From the NCBI GenBank assembly GCA_025056215.1, contig JANWWC010000001.1, forward strand, positions 620,001-684,000: DNA of 64,000 nt. The letters run 5' to 3'. The stretch is from Cytophagales bacterium. Lineage in GTDB: Bacteria; Bacteroidota; Bacteroidia; Cytophagales; Flammeovirgaceae. Under the pieces are notes generated by a model, which was given only the letters and a program-made list of their open reading frames with translations, made no database searches and was not told the origin of the DNA. Position 1 is the stretch's first letter, and each line of letters opens with the position of its first letter. The position numbers and the translations under genes are program-made. This document shows, piece by piece, positions 18,324 through 27,100 of the stretch.

Positions 18324-19202
18324 TCAACTCAAGTAATTTCGAGTGACGAGTTTGCGGAGCTCTCGCAATTCATCTTCTAAACGCCAATAAGCATTTTTAA
18401 TTTCTTCTAAGGAAGTAGATTCTTCTGGAATTTTTTTAGTAATCAACAAAACAAATTTCCATATTTCCATGATATCTTCTATAGATACTTCATAAGGCTG
18501 ATAAATCATGTTGGTAGATTTCAACAACAAAGTTCCTGTTTTCTCAGAGCGGTTGTATACTTTTTTCAATACAATTCCTTCTGTTCTAGTAACCACAACA
18601 CATACGTCGCCATCTTTAATATCTCGAATCCAATTTTCTACGTATTCTCCTATCACAATAGAGTTGGGTTGAATAGGGAGCATAGAATCTCCGCTAATCT
18701 CAAAAGCGCGGTAAGTTTTATTGGAAGGTAAAAATGGAAGATTAAAGCGAGGGAGCTCTCTTAAATAGCTTTCATCGGCATACCCTCTCGTATATCCTGC
18801 TGATGCTCTTTCGGGAACAAGTTCAATATTTTCATTTCCTTTTTTATCTACGCTAATAGTTAAAATACGCATTTTTTCGCCACTAGCGTATTTTTTTATA
18901 TCTTCTTTATGTTGGATATCTTCTAATTTGTACATTCCTAAATCTATTCGCAAAAGGTGGTCTACTGTAATATTAAAAAACTTTGCAATATAGCTTAGAA
19001 TTTCTAATTTGGGTTCGGCACGACCATCTTCGTAAGAGCATATATTATTGCGCGTAACTTCTTTTGCTTCCGGATCATCTTGCCTGCATAACAAGGTAAG
19101 TTGTTCTGCCAGCTTTTCTTGGGTGAGCTTAGTGGGATAGTTCTCTCGCAGGTAGCGTAAATTTTTGCTAAAAAATTTGTTTAAATCTTTTTTATCTGCC
19201 AT
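18324..19202 (-). CDS. LexA/cI-like autorepressor: HTH plus S24 self-cleaving peptidase
   Basis: 292 residues. The N-terminal XRE helix-turn-helix (about residues 10-85: KNLRYLRENYPTKLTQEKLA, NICSYEDGRAEPKLE) binds DNA. The C-terminal S24 domain carries the nucleophile in SGDSMLP (Ser173) and the general-base lysine in VLKKVYN (Lys213 or 214). A likely self-cleavage bond, Ala135-Gly136 in ERASAGYTRG, sits between the domains as in LexA and phage repressors. This suggests a repressor that inactivates itself on a damage signal through RecA. No phage genes lie nearby. A long inverted repeat sits between this gene and cobA upstream. Confidence 0.85.
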   Translation of the reverse strand: MADKKDLNKFFSKNLRYLRENYPTKLTQEKLAEQLTLLCRQDDPEAKEVTRNNICSYEDGRAEPKLEILSYIAKFFNITVDHLLRIDLGMYKLEDIQHKEDIKKYASGEKMRILTISVDKKGNENIELVPERASAGYTRGYADESYLRELPRFNLPFLPSNKTYRAFEISGDSMLPIQPNSIVIGEYVENWIRDIKDGDVCVVVTRTEGIVLKKVYNRSEKTGTLLLKSTNMIYQPYEVSIEDIMEIWKFVLLITKKIPEESTSLEEIKNAYWRLEDELRELRKLVTRNYLS

Positions 19203-19220
19203 AGTTCTAAACGATTACAA

Positions 19221-19260
19221 GTTAATATTTACAAAATAAACATATATTTCGTAAATTAAC
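19221..19260. promoter_or_regulatory. Inverted repeat, probable operator of the autorepressor
   Basis: TTTACAAAATA (19228-19238) and TATTTCGTAAA (19245-19255) form 11-bp arms with one mismatch and a 6-base spacer. With a 2-base bulge the symmetry extends to GTTAAT/ATTAAC at 19221 and 19260. It lies 18-58 bases upstream of the repressor ATG, where an autoregulatory operator is expected. Confidence 0.55.
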
Positions 19261-19299
19261 AAATAAGAAATTTAAAAAAATGACAAAATTTAATATTTT

Positions 19300-20034
19300 T
19301 TACTCATTTTGTTTAATGAGTTGTTCATATAAACCCACTACTTCGCCTATTACAATAATAGCTGGATTGGTGAGCTTTTGGCTTTGTACTATTTCAACGA
19401 TAGAAGATGCGGTTCCGATAGCGATGCGCTGCTGAGGAGTGGTTCCATTTTCAATAATAGCAATTGGAATAGTTGGTTTGTTGGCTTGCAGATATAAAGA
19501 AACTATTTCTTTAATTCGGTTTATTCCCATTAAGATAACAATCGTGCTATTAGTCTGAATGGCTAATCGGATATCATTAGAAAGAGAATCTGACTTGGAG
19601 GTGCCTGTCATGACCCAAAAGCTTTGATTAGTACCTCTGGTAGTAAGAGGAAGTCCTATTGAGGTAGGTACTCCGATACTACTCGAAATACCAGGAATTA
19701 CTTCTACATGAATTCCATGCGAAGCAGCATACAAAAGTTCTTCAAATCCTCTACCAAATACAAAAGGGTCGCCTCCCTTAAGACGAACCACATGCGAATA
19801 TCGTTCAGCGTAGTACAAAATAAGTTCATTGATTTCATCTTGTTGTAAAGCTGCATATTTATAACGCTTTCCTACAAACACTTTTAAAGCGCTGTTTGCG
19901 TGCTTCAATAAATTTTCATTTACCAAAGCATCGTATAAAACTACATCAGCTTGCTGTAAAGCTTTTATTCCCTTTAATGTAATAAGTTCTTCATCGCCTG
20001 GGCCAGCTCCTACTAAAGTTAGTTTTTTATTCAT
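19300..20034 (-). CDS. cobA: Uroporphyrinogen-III C-methyltransferase
   Basis: About 244 residues of the SAM-dependent tetrapyrrole methylase fold. Signatures are GAGPGDEELITLKG at the N-terminus, KGGDPFVFGRG in the middle (SAM site), PGISSSIGVPTSIGLPLTTR, and a C-terminal ENGTTPQQR. The enzyme methylates uroporphyrinogen III at C2 and C7 to give precorrin-2, the entry to siroheme and cobalamin. The oxidase/chelatase partner (CysG N-terminal type) is encoded separately at 48989-49582. I chose ATG 20034 because the SAM motif starts a few residues later; a longer frame from 20058 is unlikely. Confidence 0.94.
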   Translation of the reverse strand: MNKKLTLVGAGPGDEELITLKGIKALQQADVVLYDALVNENLLKHANSALKVFVGKRYKYAALQQDEINELILYYAERYSHVVRLKGGDPFVFGRGFEELLYAASHGIHVEVIPGISSSIGVPTSIGLPLTTRGTNQSFWVMTGTSKSDSLSNDIRLAIQTNSTIVILMGINRIKEIVSLYLQANKPTIPIAIIENGTTPQQRIAIGTASSIVEIVQSQKLTNPAIIVIGEVVGLYEQLIKQNE

Positions 20035-20047
20035 AAACCAATACGTT

Positions 20048-20524
20048 CTAAGGTACAAAATTCGCTACAGATATGTTCTTAAAAGTACCCTCTAAGACAT
20101 GTACCCAAGTAGCATCCAAAGGATTATACGCAATAAAATAAAAAGTTCCACTGACATATTTTTCATCATAATAAGTAATTCTGATAAGTCCCTCTGTAGT
20201 ACCTGACGATAAAGTAGAATAAACCGCGTTAGGCTGTGACTGCCCAGGAATATACCTGGCATAGCTTGCTGAAAAACTATCCAAAAAATAGTCCTCTTTT
20301 TTAGGTTGAAAAATAAAAAGTTGGATTTCTTCTCCATTGCCTTCTCTAGCTCCAATCACAAGAACCTGACGAGTAGGATTTCGCTTGTCTATGTATGCTA
20401 CAGGATTAGAGGGTATCCACAATTTTCCGTCAATTTCAGCGGATAAAAACGCTTGAGTAGGGCTTACTTCTTGCGATGAGCGACAACTCACACATATAAT
20501 GCAAATCAAAAAAATGCGTTTCAT
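20048..20524 (-). CDS. Lipoprotein of unknown function (DUF6252-like)
   Basis: 158 residues with a lipoprotein signal (CIICVSC lipobox, Cys14). The rest is a single small beta-rich domain: AEIDGKLWIPSNPVAYID near the start, DSFSASYARY in the middle, and ISGTF-type strands (YVSGTFYFIAYNPLDATWVHV) at the end. This resembles the Bacteroidota DUF6252 lipoproteins. It precedes cobA by 13 bases and follows the next exported gene by 6 bases, so all three are probably one transcript; no functional link to tetrapyrroles is evident. Confidence 0.6.
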   Translation of the reverse strand: MKRIFLICIICVSCRSSQEVSPTQAFLSAEIDGKLWIPSNPVAYIDKRNPTRQVLVIGAREGNGEEIQLFIFQPKKEDYFLDSFSASYARYIPGQSQPNAVYSTLSSGTTEGLIRITYYDEKYVSGTFYFIAYNPLDATWVHVLEGTFKNISVANFVP

Positions 20525-20530
20525 AGATAT

Positions 20531-20971
20531 TTAAAATAACTCTTGAGCTTTTTCTAAAATGTAAATCAAATGTTCTACATCTGTTTCGTTAAGCTTTAAA
20601 ATCCCTTTGAACGTAACAATTTCATCAGGCTTATACTTCCTTGTTCTGATAGGATACACTTCTACAATCGATTCAATGCCTGCTCCCCCGCAAAAGAAAC
20701 AGCTCGCATTAGGATAAGCTGAAAGTGCTACGTAGTTTTGCCCATATATCATTGGAAGAACGTACCCCGTAATCTGGATTTCTTTTCCGTTAAGCGCTTT
20801 TACTGCTGAACTAAATACAGGATAATCAATTTCTACACCAAGTTGCGGACTCATCTTCTGAGTCCAACCTACTTTAAGGAGTAACTGCCATATATTATTT
20901 TGGGCAATAGATTGCCCGAAAGATAAAGAAAACACTCCAAATATCAATCCTACCGCGATGACCACTCGCAT
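20531..20971 (-). CDS. Exported DUF3299-like protein
   Basis: 146 residues with a signal peptide (MRVVIAVGLIFGVFSLSFGQ). The body contains GYVLPMIYGQNYVALSAYP followed by NASCFFCGGAGIES, a CxxC pair (two cysteines in SCFFCGG) conserved in DUF3299-like exported proteins, and EIVTFKGILKLN. The cysteine pair could bind a metal or be redox-active. It starts a compact group of three minus-strand genes that ends with cobA. The ATG at 20971 opens the signal peptide; an in-frame TTG at 20992 is less likely. Confidence 0.6.
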   Translation of the reverse strand: MRVVIAVGLIFGVFSLSFGQSIAQNNIWQLLLKVGWTQKMSPQLGVEIDYPVFSSAVKALNGKEIQITGYVLPMIYGQNYVALSAYPNASCFFCGGAGIESIVEVYPIRTRKYKPDEIVTFKGILKLNETDVEHLIYILEKAQELF

Positions 20972-21028
20972 ATTCGTATAAAAATAATTCAATCATTTAT
21001 TAAAATAATACAACAAAAATCTTACATA

Positions 21029-21059
21029 TTACTTTTAATAATTGTATAACGTACATTTG
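21029..21059 (+). promoter_or_regulatory. Putative promoter of a short transcript
   Basis: TACATTTG at 21052-21059 matches the Bacteroidota -7 consensus exactly. The -33 site is only TTA, 20 bases upstream. There is no plus-strand gene within the next 60 bases, but an intrinsic terminator is found there. Confidence 0.4.
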
Positions 21060-21064
21060 CTAAT

Positions 21065-21121
21065 TGAGGTCGATTGGCTATGAAAATGAGCATGCTATTT
21101 GTTAAAAAATAGCTTTTTTTT
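21065..21121 (+). ncRNA. Candidate small RNA or short leader transcript
   Basis: The stretch runs from just after an exact -7 element to a good terminator and would give an RNA of about 55-60 bases. It contains a 10-codon frame (MKMSMLFVKK, 21080-21112) whose stop lies inside the terminator stem. No known RNA family is recognised; it may be a leader peptide for the membrane-protein gene at 21264 or an independent small RNA. Confidence 0.3.
21094..21121 (+). terminator. Rho-independent terminator
   Basis: GCTATTT (21094-21100) pairs with AAATAGC (21107-21113) around a 6-base loop and is followed by eight T. It lies upstream of the gene at 21264, not downstream of any recognised plus-strand gene. 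Confidence 0.6.
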
Positions 21122-21185
21122 AATGGATATTACATAAACGCTCAATTTGCTATAACAATTTTTCGGAGCAAGTACCGTTCTTAAG

Positions 21186-21193
21186 TAATTTTG
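21186..21193 (+). promoter_or_regulatory. Putative -7 element for the membrane-protein gene
   Basis: TAATTTTG is an exact match to TAnnTTTG, 71 bases before the ATG at 21264. A -33 TTG is not visible; a TTT lies about 22 bases upstream. Confidence 0.35.
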
Positions 21194-21263
21194 CAGTGCT
21201 GTCAAAATGATAGCATTGCAAAAAAGCATTTCAAATTTATGAAACAAATGCTTGTATGCAATT

Positions 21264-22475
21264 ATGTTAAACCAAATTTTTACGAATTTGGAAGCATTTA
21301 AAAACTTGGGTATTAACCTGCGCTACATCAAAACGCTCAAGCCGTTTACTATTTTTATCGTTTCATCTCTTTTAGGAATTGTAGCGATATCTTTTTCTGG
21401 CAAATATATTTCTCTTATTTTATTCTTTAGTTTTTGGGCGGGTTTTTTTGAAATTCTTTTTTTCCTCAAGTTATATCGCTTGGTTCATCAGAAATATATA
21501 GAAAATGTTTGGCTAAAAGTAGCGTTCGGACCTAAACCGACGCTAAGTATTGCATTTTTAGGGTTTATAATAGCTTCTTTAGGAACATTGCTATACATAG
21601 GAAGTTTTCATAAATGGAACGCTTCTCAATACTTAAGCGGTATCTCTGCCTTCATTGCAGGCGTTTCTTTTAGCATCATGTTTGCTGAAAAAATTTTTGT
21701 TCCTTCTAAAATTTCTCTCAACCACTCTATCAAAGTAAACCGATATGAGTTTTTTAGTGCAGCTTTGTTGTGTAGTATCTTGTCGGCTATTCACTTCCAA
21801 GTGATGTTTCCTCAAAAACCGTGGTTTGAGATAGGAATGGCACTCATCCCACTGATGTTTGCGCTTATGAGTTTAATTGTAACTTGGTTTGGTGCATATT
21901 TTTTAGAAAAATATGCTCATCAGTTTGATATTCCGCTGAGAGTTGTTGTTCATCTTATCACTACACTTGTGCTGATGTCGAGTGCTGATATTTTAGTAAA
22001 TAGCTTAATTCCAGAGTACATCATGAGTCAAGGGCGAGAATATTCTTCTCGCGTTGTGCTTCGAACGATGCAAGTAGGCATCTTAATAGGGCTCTTCGCT
22101 GGCTTTATCACTTTGTTTTATTCTAAAATTTCTAAGTGGTATATCGATTATCTTGTAAGCTCACAATCACGTTCTTTTATAATTAATTTCGTATTACGAT
22201 TGTTTATCAATGGATTAATAGGATGCTTACCCTTTGCTTTGGTAGTATACGGAGTTTTATATGGTTATCAAACGCTAAACTTATACGGAATTTCTCTCAT
22301 ACTGATTTCAATGCTTTCTCATGGCAGCATCAGCGGATTGCTTATCGAAACCGATGAACTCAAATTTGAAAAGCTTACTTTTCTTACTGGCGGCCAGCGC
22401 TTAAAAATTTCTAAAATTTCGCCTACTTTTCGCCAAGTGATTCGAAGGATTCGCCACAAAAGCTTATCTTTTTAA
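21264..22475 (+). CDS. Polytopic membrane protein of unknown function
   Basis: About 403 residues with roughly ten hydrophobic segments separated by short loops; the C-terminal 45 residues are polar and basic (GGQRLKISKISPTFRQVI, then RRIRHK). No transporter or enzyme signature is recognised. The ATG at 21264 is preferred to a TTG at 21252. It is convergent with the PAP2 gene, 9 bases away, and is preceded by two possible promoters and a terminator-like hairpin. Confidence 0.7.
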   Translation: MLNQIFTNLEAFKNLGINLRYIKTLKPFTIFIVSSLLGIVAISFSGKYISLILFFSFWAGFFEILFFLKLYRLVHQKYIENVWLKVAFGPKPTLSIAFLGFIIASLGTLLYIGSFHKWNASQYLSGISAFIAGVSFSIMFAEKIFVPSKISLNHSIKVNRYEFFSAALLCSILSAIHFQVMFPQKPWFEIGMALIPLMFALMSLIVTWFGAYFLEKYAHQFDIPLRVVVHLITTLVLMSSADILVNSLIPEYIMSQGREYSSRVVLRTMQVGILIGLFAGFITLFYSKISKWYIDYLVSSQSRSFIINFVLRLFINGLIGCLPFALVVYGVLYGYQTLNLYGISLILISMLSHGSISGLLIETDELKFEKLTFLTGGQRLKISKISPTFRQVIRRIRHKSLSF

Positions 22476-22484
22476 GAATAAAGA

Positions 22485-23069
22485 TTAATTAGTAGGTTGT
22501 AAGGAAGATTTTTGTCTCTTCTTTATCCAAAGTTTATAAAAATAAAAAACGATTATTGCCCAAACTACACCTGAAAGCGCTCCTACAATAACATCACCAG
22601 GATAGTGCACTCCTACATAAACACGACTATAGGAAACAAGAGCAGCCCACGCAAACATCCAACGAACAGAAGGATATTCTTTTTTTAACAATAAAAACAA
22701 AAAAGTAGCTAATCCAAACGTATTTGCTGCATGCGAAGAAATAAAGCCAAAATCTCCGCCACATTTTCCTACCAAATGAATAAGGTGTTTAATTTCCTCG
22801 TTATAACAAGGGCGCAACCTCCCAAAAAAAGGCTTACAAAAACTTGAAGCAAATTGATCGCACAAAGTAATGGTTATGGCAATCGCTACAATTATGCTAA
22901 TAGCATTCCGATTGTATTTCCAGAACAAAAACCAGATAATAAGTACATAAAAAGGAATCCATGGTTTTTTATCAGTAATGATTCCCATGAATACGTCTAA
23001 GCCTTGGTTATGAAATTGATTAAGAAATAAAAAAAGCTCTTGATCTATTTGATGAAGTGTTTCTAACAT
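22485..23069 (-). CDS. PAP2-family membrane phosphatase
   Basis: 194 residues with five or six membrane helices. The three PAP2 motifs are present: KPFFGRLRP (KxxxxxxRP), SSHAANTFG (the PSGH motif in SSHA form, with the catalytic His), and SRVYVGVHYPGDVI (SRxxxxxHxxxD). It should dephosphorylate a lipid phosphate, undecaprenyl diphosphate being one possible substrate. It starts 3 bases after the stop codon of the response-regulator gene, so they are one operon. Confidence 0.9.
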   Translation of the reverse strand: MLETLHQIDQELFLFLNQFHNQGLDVFMGIITDKKPWIPFYVLIIWFLFWKYNRNAISIIVAIAITITLCDQFASSFCKPFFGRLRPCYNEEIKHLIHLVGKCGGDFGFISSHAANTFGLATFLFLLLKKEYPSVRWMFAWAALVSYSRVYVGVHYPGDVIVGALSGVVWAIIVFYFYKLWIKKRQKSSLQPTN

Positions 23070-23072
23070 AAT

Positions 23073-23753
23073 TTATTCATTAGCTCGTTTCATGATATAT
23101 CCCATTCCTGTTACAGTATAAATAAGTTTTTCAGAAAATCCTCTATCAATTTTATTTCTTAGGTAATTGACGTAAACATCTACAATATTGGTTCCGGGGT
23201 CGAACTCTAAATGCCATACATTTTCTATAATTTCTCGGCGAGAAAATACTCGATTAGGATTTTTCATAAAAAGCTCTAACAACAAGAACTCTTTGGCTGT
23301 TAAATTAATATTTTTTCCTCCTCTTCTTACTGCTTTGGAAGATAAGTCGAGCTCCAAGTCTGCAAATCGTAAGGTTGTATGTTCTGCAACCTGATTTACG
23401 CGTCTCAACAGGGCTCTAATCCGCGCTAAAAGTTCTTGAAATCGGAATGGTTTTACAATATAATCATCTGCACCGCTATCTAACCCTTGTACAATTTCTT
23501 CAGGGGAACCTAACGCAGTTAGCATCATGACAGGGGTTTTGATATTTTCGTCTCTAATTATTTTACACAACTCAAAACCATTTATTTGAGGAAGGTTAAT
23601 ATCTAGTATAATAAGATGATAAAAATTTGTAAGTGCTAATTTTTTCCCTGACAATCCATCTGAAGCAATATGCACTTCGTATCCATTTTCTTCTAACCCT
23701 TTTTTTATAAATGTTATAATTTGAATATCATCTTCAACATAAAGTATTTTCAT
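23073..23753 (-). CDS. OmpR-family response regulator
   Basis: 226 residues. The receiver domain has acidic residues Asp8 and Asp9, the phosphorylation site Asp51 in LIILDINLP, Thr79 and Lys101. The winged-helix DNA-binding domain follows (NLTAKEFLLLELFMKNPNRV, VDVYVNYLRNKIDRGF). It looks functional. No sensor kinase gene is adjacent; the downstream partner is the PAP2 phosphatase. CusR/RprY-like regulators of Bacteroidota are the nearest in style. Confidence 0.93.
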   Translation of the reverse strand: MKILYVEDDIQIITFIKKGLEENGYEVHIASDGLSGKKLALTNFYHLIILDINLPQINGFELCKIIRDENIKTPVMMLTALGSPEEIVQGLDSGADDYIVKPFRFQELLARIRALLRRVNQVAEHTTLRFADLELDLSSKAVRRGGKNINLTAKEFLLLELFMKNPNRVFSRREIIENVWHLEFDPGTNIVDVYVNYLRNKIDRGFSEKLIYTVTGMGYIMKRANE

Positions 23754-23821
23754 AACAAAGTAAGTTTCCTTGCAAATAAAAAAAATTAGTCTTAATATTA
23801 ATAACCTTAAAAAAAGAGCAA

Positions 23822-23845
23822 TAAAAAATCCCCTTTTTGGGGATT
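23822..23845 (-). terminator. Rho-independent terminator
   Basis: AATCCCC and GGGGATT form a 7-bp stem with a 5-base loop; on the minus strand the stem is followed by a T run (TTTTTTATTG). It lies just after the stop codon of the small gene ending at 23850. Confidence 0.75.
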
Positions 23846-23849
23846 AGGT

Positions 23850-24053
23850 TTAAGTTTTTTTTCTTTTAGTGCAATACTGCTTGATTCCATAACCAAGTCC
23901 TGCAGCGGCTAAAAACCCGATACCACCATCGATGGGAACTACAGGGTCATCAGGATCAGGTGGAGGTGGAGGTTGAGAAAACACTTTTAACGATATAAGA
24001 AGATTACTAGCAAAGAGCAAATAAAACAGGAATCTTTTAAGCGCTTTTTTCAT
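23850..24053 (-). CDS. Small secreted protein with a PID-CTERM-like sorting tail
   Basis: 67 residues: signal peptide (about 1-26, ending VFSQ), a Pro/Asp linker (PPPPPDPDDPVV), then PIDGGIGFLAAAGLGYGIK and a basic tail (KRKK). A short motif, a hydrophobic segment and a basic end is the layout of C-terminal sorting signals. The PIDGG start matches the PID-CTERM signal described for Bacteroidota. There is essentially no mature domain between the linker and the tail. It lies 81 bases after the large T9SS cargo gene, with a terminator hairpin between them. Confidence 0.7.
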   Translation of the reverse strand: MKKALKRFLFYLLFASNLLISLKVFSQPPPPPDPDDPVVPIDGGIGFLAAAGLGYGIKQYCTKRKKT

Positions 24054-24089
24054 TTTTAAATAATTTAGGGTTATAAGTTGTACTTATAA

Positions 24090-24129
24090 AAAATATTTTC
24101 TGGCAAGTTACTTTTTTACTTGCCAGAAA
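24090..24129 (-). terminator. Terminator between the T9SS cargo and the small gene
   Basis: A perfect 12-bp stem (TTTCTGGCAAGT at 24097-24108 with ACTTGCCAGAAA at 24118-24129) closes a 9-base loop. On the minus strand it is followed by a T-rich stretch. It starts 5 bases after the stop codon at 24135. Confidence 0.8.
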
Positions 24130-24134
24130 TTCGA

Positions 24135-27100
24135 TTATTTGATTAAGACTTTGTCAGAAACTACTCCAGAGGAAGTTGTTACTTTCACTACATATATTCC
24201 ACTGTTAAGAGGAGCATTCAATTTTAGAATGCTTCCGCCCTGAGCAATGAATGGTGCTACCACAACTTGCCCCACAGTGTTCATCACTGCAATAGTAGCC
24301 TCTGCTTGCGAGCTCAAGTCTACATAAGCTGATGTTCCGTCGCTAAATATTTTTACACTACTAACGTCGGATTTTTTATTCACTCTCGTTGAAAGTACTG
24401 CTTCTTCGCGGCTTAAGTGCAATAGGAAACGATTGTTAGTTTCACCGCTCGGAAGGGTTACGCTATAAGGACCTTGCTCTAAATCGACTACTTCGTCGCT
24501 TTGAGTATCTTCAAGAAGTATTTTGGCATCTTCAAATCCTTCTTTCTTAACAGTACTTAAAACGTAGGTACCTGCATTCTTTACTTCTATACCAATAGGG
24601 AACGTTTTAGTACTACCCATTAAAAGTTCATCTTTTGCCTGTATGACATAGCGCCGATTGTTGAGCAACGAATACAACTGAACACCCGCTTGAGCTACTC
24701 TCTTTTTAGGAGCATCCATGGTGAGATCTTCTCCTTCTGTAGCTTCAGGGCTACATCCTACTAAAATAGTATTGATATTTTCTCCGTTTGCATCAGTTGC
24801 AGCAATCCACACCTTTTCTTTTCCAGCTTCCTCTCGATAAAATTGGTTGTTGTGAACAGTGCGGCGAATGCTATCTCTGAACACCACATTTCCATTTGTA
24901 TTTACTTTTACGAAAAATCCTTGTCCTGATGCAATGAAGGGCTGAGGAGAAACATAGGTAGGAGATGTTACATTTGTTACTGCTCCAAAAGCATTGATAG
25001 AGACGTAGCGGTCTGATGTTCGTACATCCGATGCGTCGTCATATAGATAAACATGCGTAATTCCTAACGAAGAGTTGGAATTAATAAAACTTGGAACAGA
25101 AATCGAAGAAGGATAAGGATTTCCTATCAAGTTCCACCCAATAGAATCTACGGCGTTGTTTGCTGTTCTTGTAACAGGAATACTCACATTACCACTATTG
25201 AAGGTTCCTGTAAAAGTGATTGTTCCTGCTTTATAAGCTGCGTATCCTCTTCCTGGAGTCATAGTAAAACTTGTGGGTACATTTATCCAAGAAGGACCTG
25301 CATATTGTGGATGCGTTTCATCATACATAAAAGCTGCTTTCCCTGAATTTGCTGTGAGTAAACTAACGGGAGCGTTTGTAATAGGAGAGGAAACATAATT
25401 ATAGCGATTGTGATTCGCTGCTTGACGAATCATTTTACAAGTACCTACAACTCTTCCTCCTCCGTTTGGTCCTGTAGTGGTATCTAAGACCACTGCGTTA
25501 TTGGCAAGTGTAAGATTTCCATTACAATTTACGTTTCCTGAACCTGTTACAACCACCCTATTTAGAATGGTAAGCGGTTGAGTAATATTTAGCGTGCCGC
25601 TTCCTCGATTCTCAAACCCAAAAAGAGTTGAAATTCCTGAAATGGTGGTGTTGTTTTCTAAATCGAAAGCAAGTGTAGAAGAGGCACCAACATTGAGTGT
25701 ACCTCCCGATATATTGAGCGCAGTAGTAGCACCGAAAGGAACTAATATAGCGGGAATAGAATCTCCATTAGGATAGCCCGCACCGCCATTTACTACCGTA
25801 GCTCCAGTAATTTTTCCGAAAGCATCAACACTCGTAATCTGCATTCGTGCTGCGCCATTACCAACGGTAGCTCCAGCAGAAGCTAAAACTGCTACGCGTT
25901 GCCCAACAGTAAAGCCACCCGGAGAATAGGTTGTATTGTTATCTAAACCTCTGCCTACTACCAAAGTGGCAAAATTGGCAGGTCCTTGTCTGTAAAAACC
26001 AAAAGCCTGCCCATCGCCACCCGGAATATTAAAAGTACTTGATACACCATATCCTGACCCAAAATTCACTAATTCTAAGTGAGTAACAGCTCCGTTCTGT
26101 GTATAAATATTCATCAATCCTCCTGTTCCCGCTCCAGGAATGGGAACATTTGTTTGATTGGTATAGCCTGAGCCATTTAAGAAAGGAACTGTCGCTAAAC
26201 CAGTTACTTGTCCAGATGATACGGTAATACGTGCGCGCGCCGCTTTTGTAAAATCATAATCGCGAATAACAAGTGTCCCACTGCCTACATCGAGCGTTCC
26301 TGCCAACAAGTTAAGTTTTTCATTTACGCGAATTTCACTGCCTGTGCCAATCGTTATTGTAACACCAGAACGATTGAGTGTAAATTGATTAAACGTAGCT
26401 GTAGAAGTAAAAGGGCTTCCCACAATAGCTCCTGTTCCCCCAATAATTAAGTTTCCAAAAGGTGGGTTAGGAGCTGTAATTCTTCCTGAAACGACTCGTA
26501 TAGGGCCCAATACTTGAAGCTCAGGTAATTGAATAGAGGGACTTGACTTACCAAAAACTCCCGCTGTTTCTGAACCGAAGCGAAGTTCTCCGTCTATTAA
26601 CGCTAAAGTACCATTAATGACTAATTTATTTTGCACGCCATCGGAAGAGGATTTATCGTTTGATGCAAAAATTGCTGCATTCCCTGTCATATTAACATAT
26701 ACATTCAGAGTAAGCCCAGGAACCACTCTTCTCGGAATTTCTGGACCGATATTAATATCCGCGCCTGTGCGAGAGTAAAATACGTTGAGCGTGCCTGTGG
26801 GTACGTTCCAAAGCCCGGGGGTACAACCTCCACTTGGAAAACCGGGTTCTACATATTCACATGGAAAATGACGCACACCAAAAACATTTGCTTGTGCTTC
26901 ATTGTTTCCAGGGAAGCTAACTCCATTGATTAAGATATGATTGCTAGTACCTTTTCTGATAATATTACAATCATTTCCAAAAGTAATGGGATTATTTAAA
27001 TTAAAATTATTGTTCACAATAGCCAAATTTTTCTTTACGGTGGTAGCTTGTGAGAGAGTACGCGCTGCACCTGCTACAATAATGTGATTTACAGAAGCAG

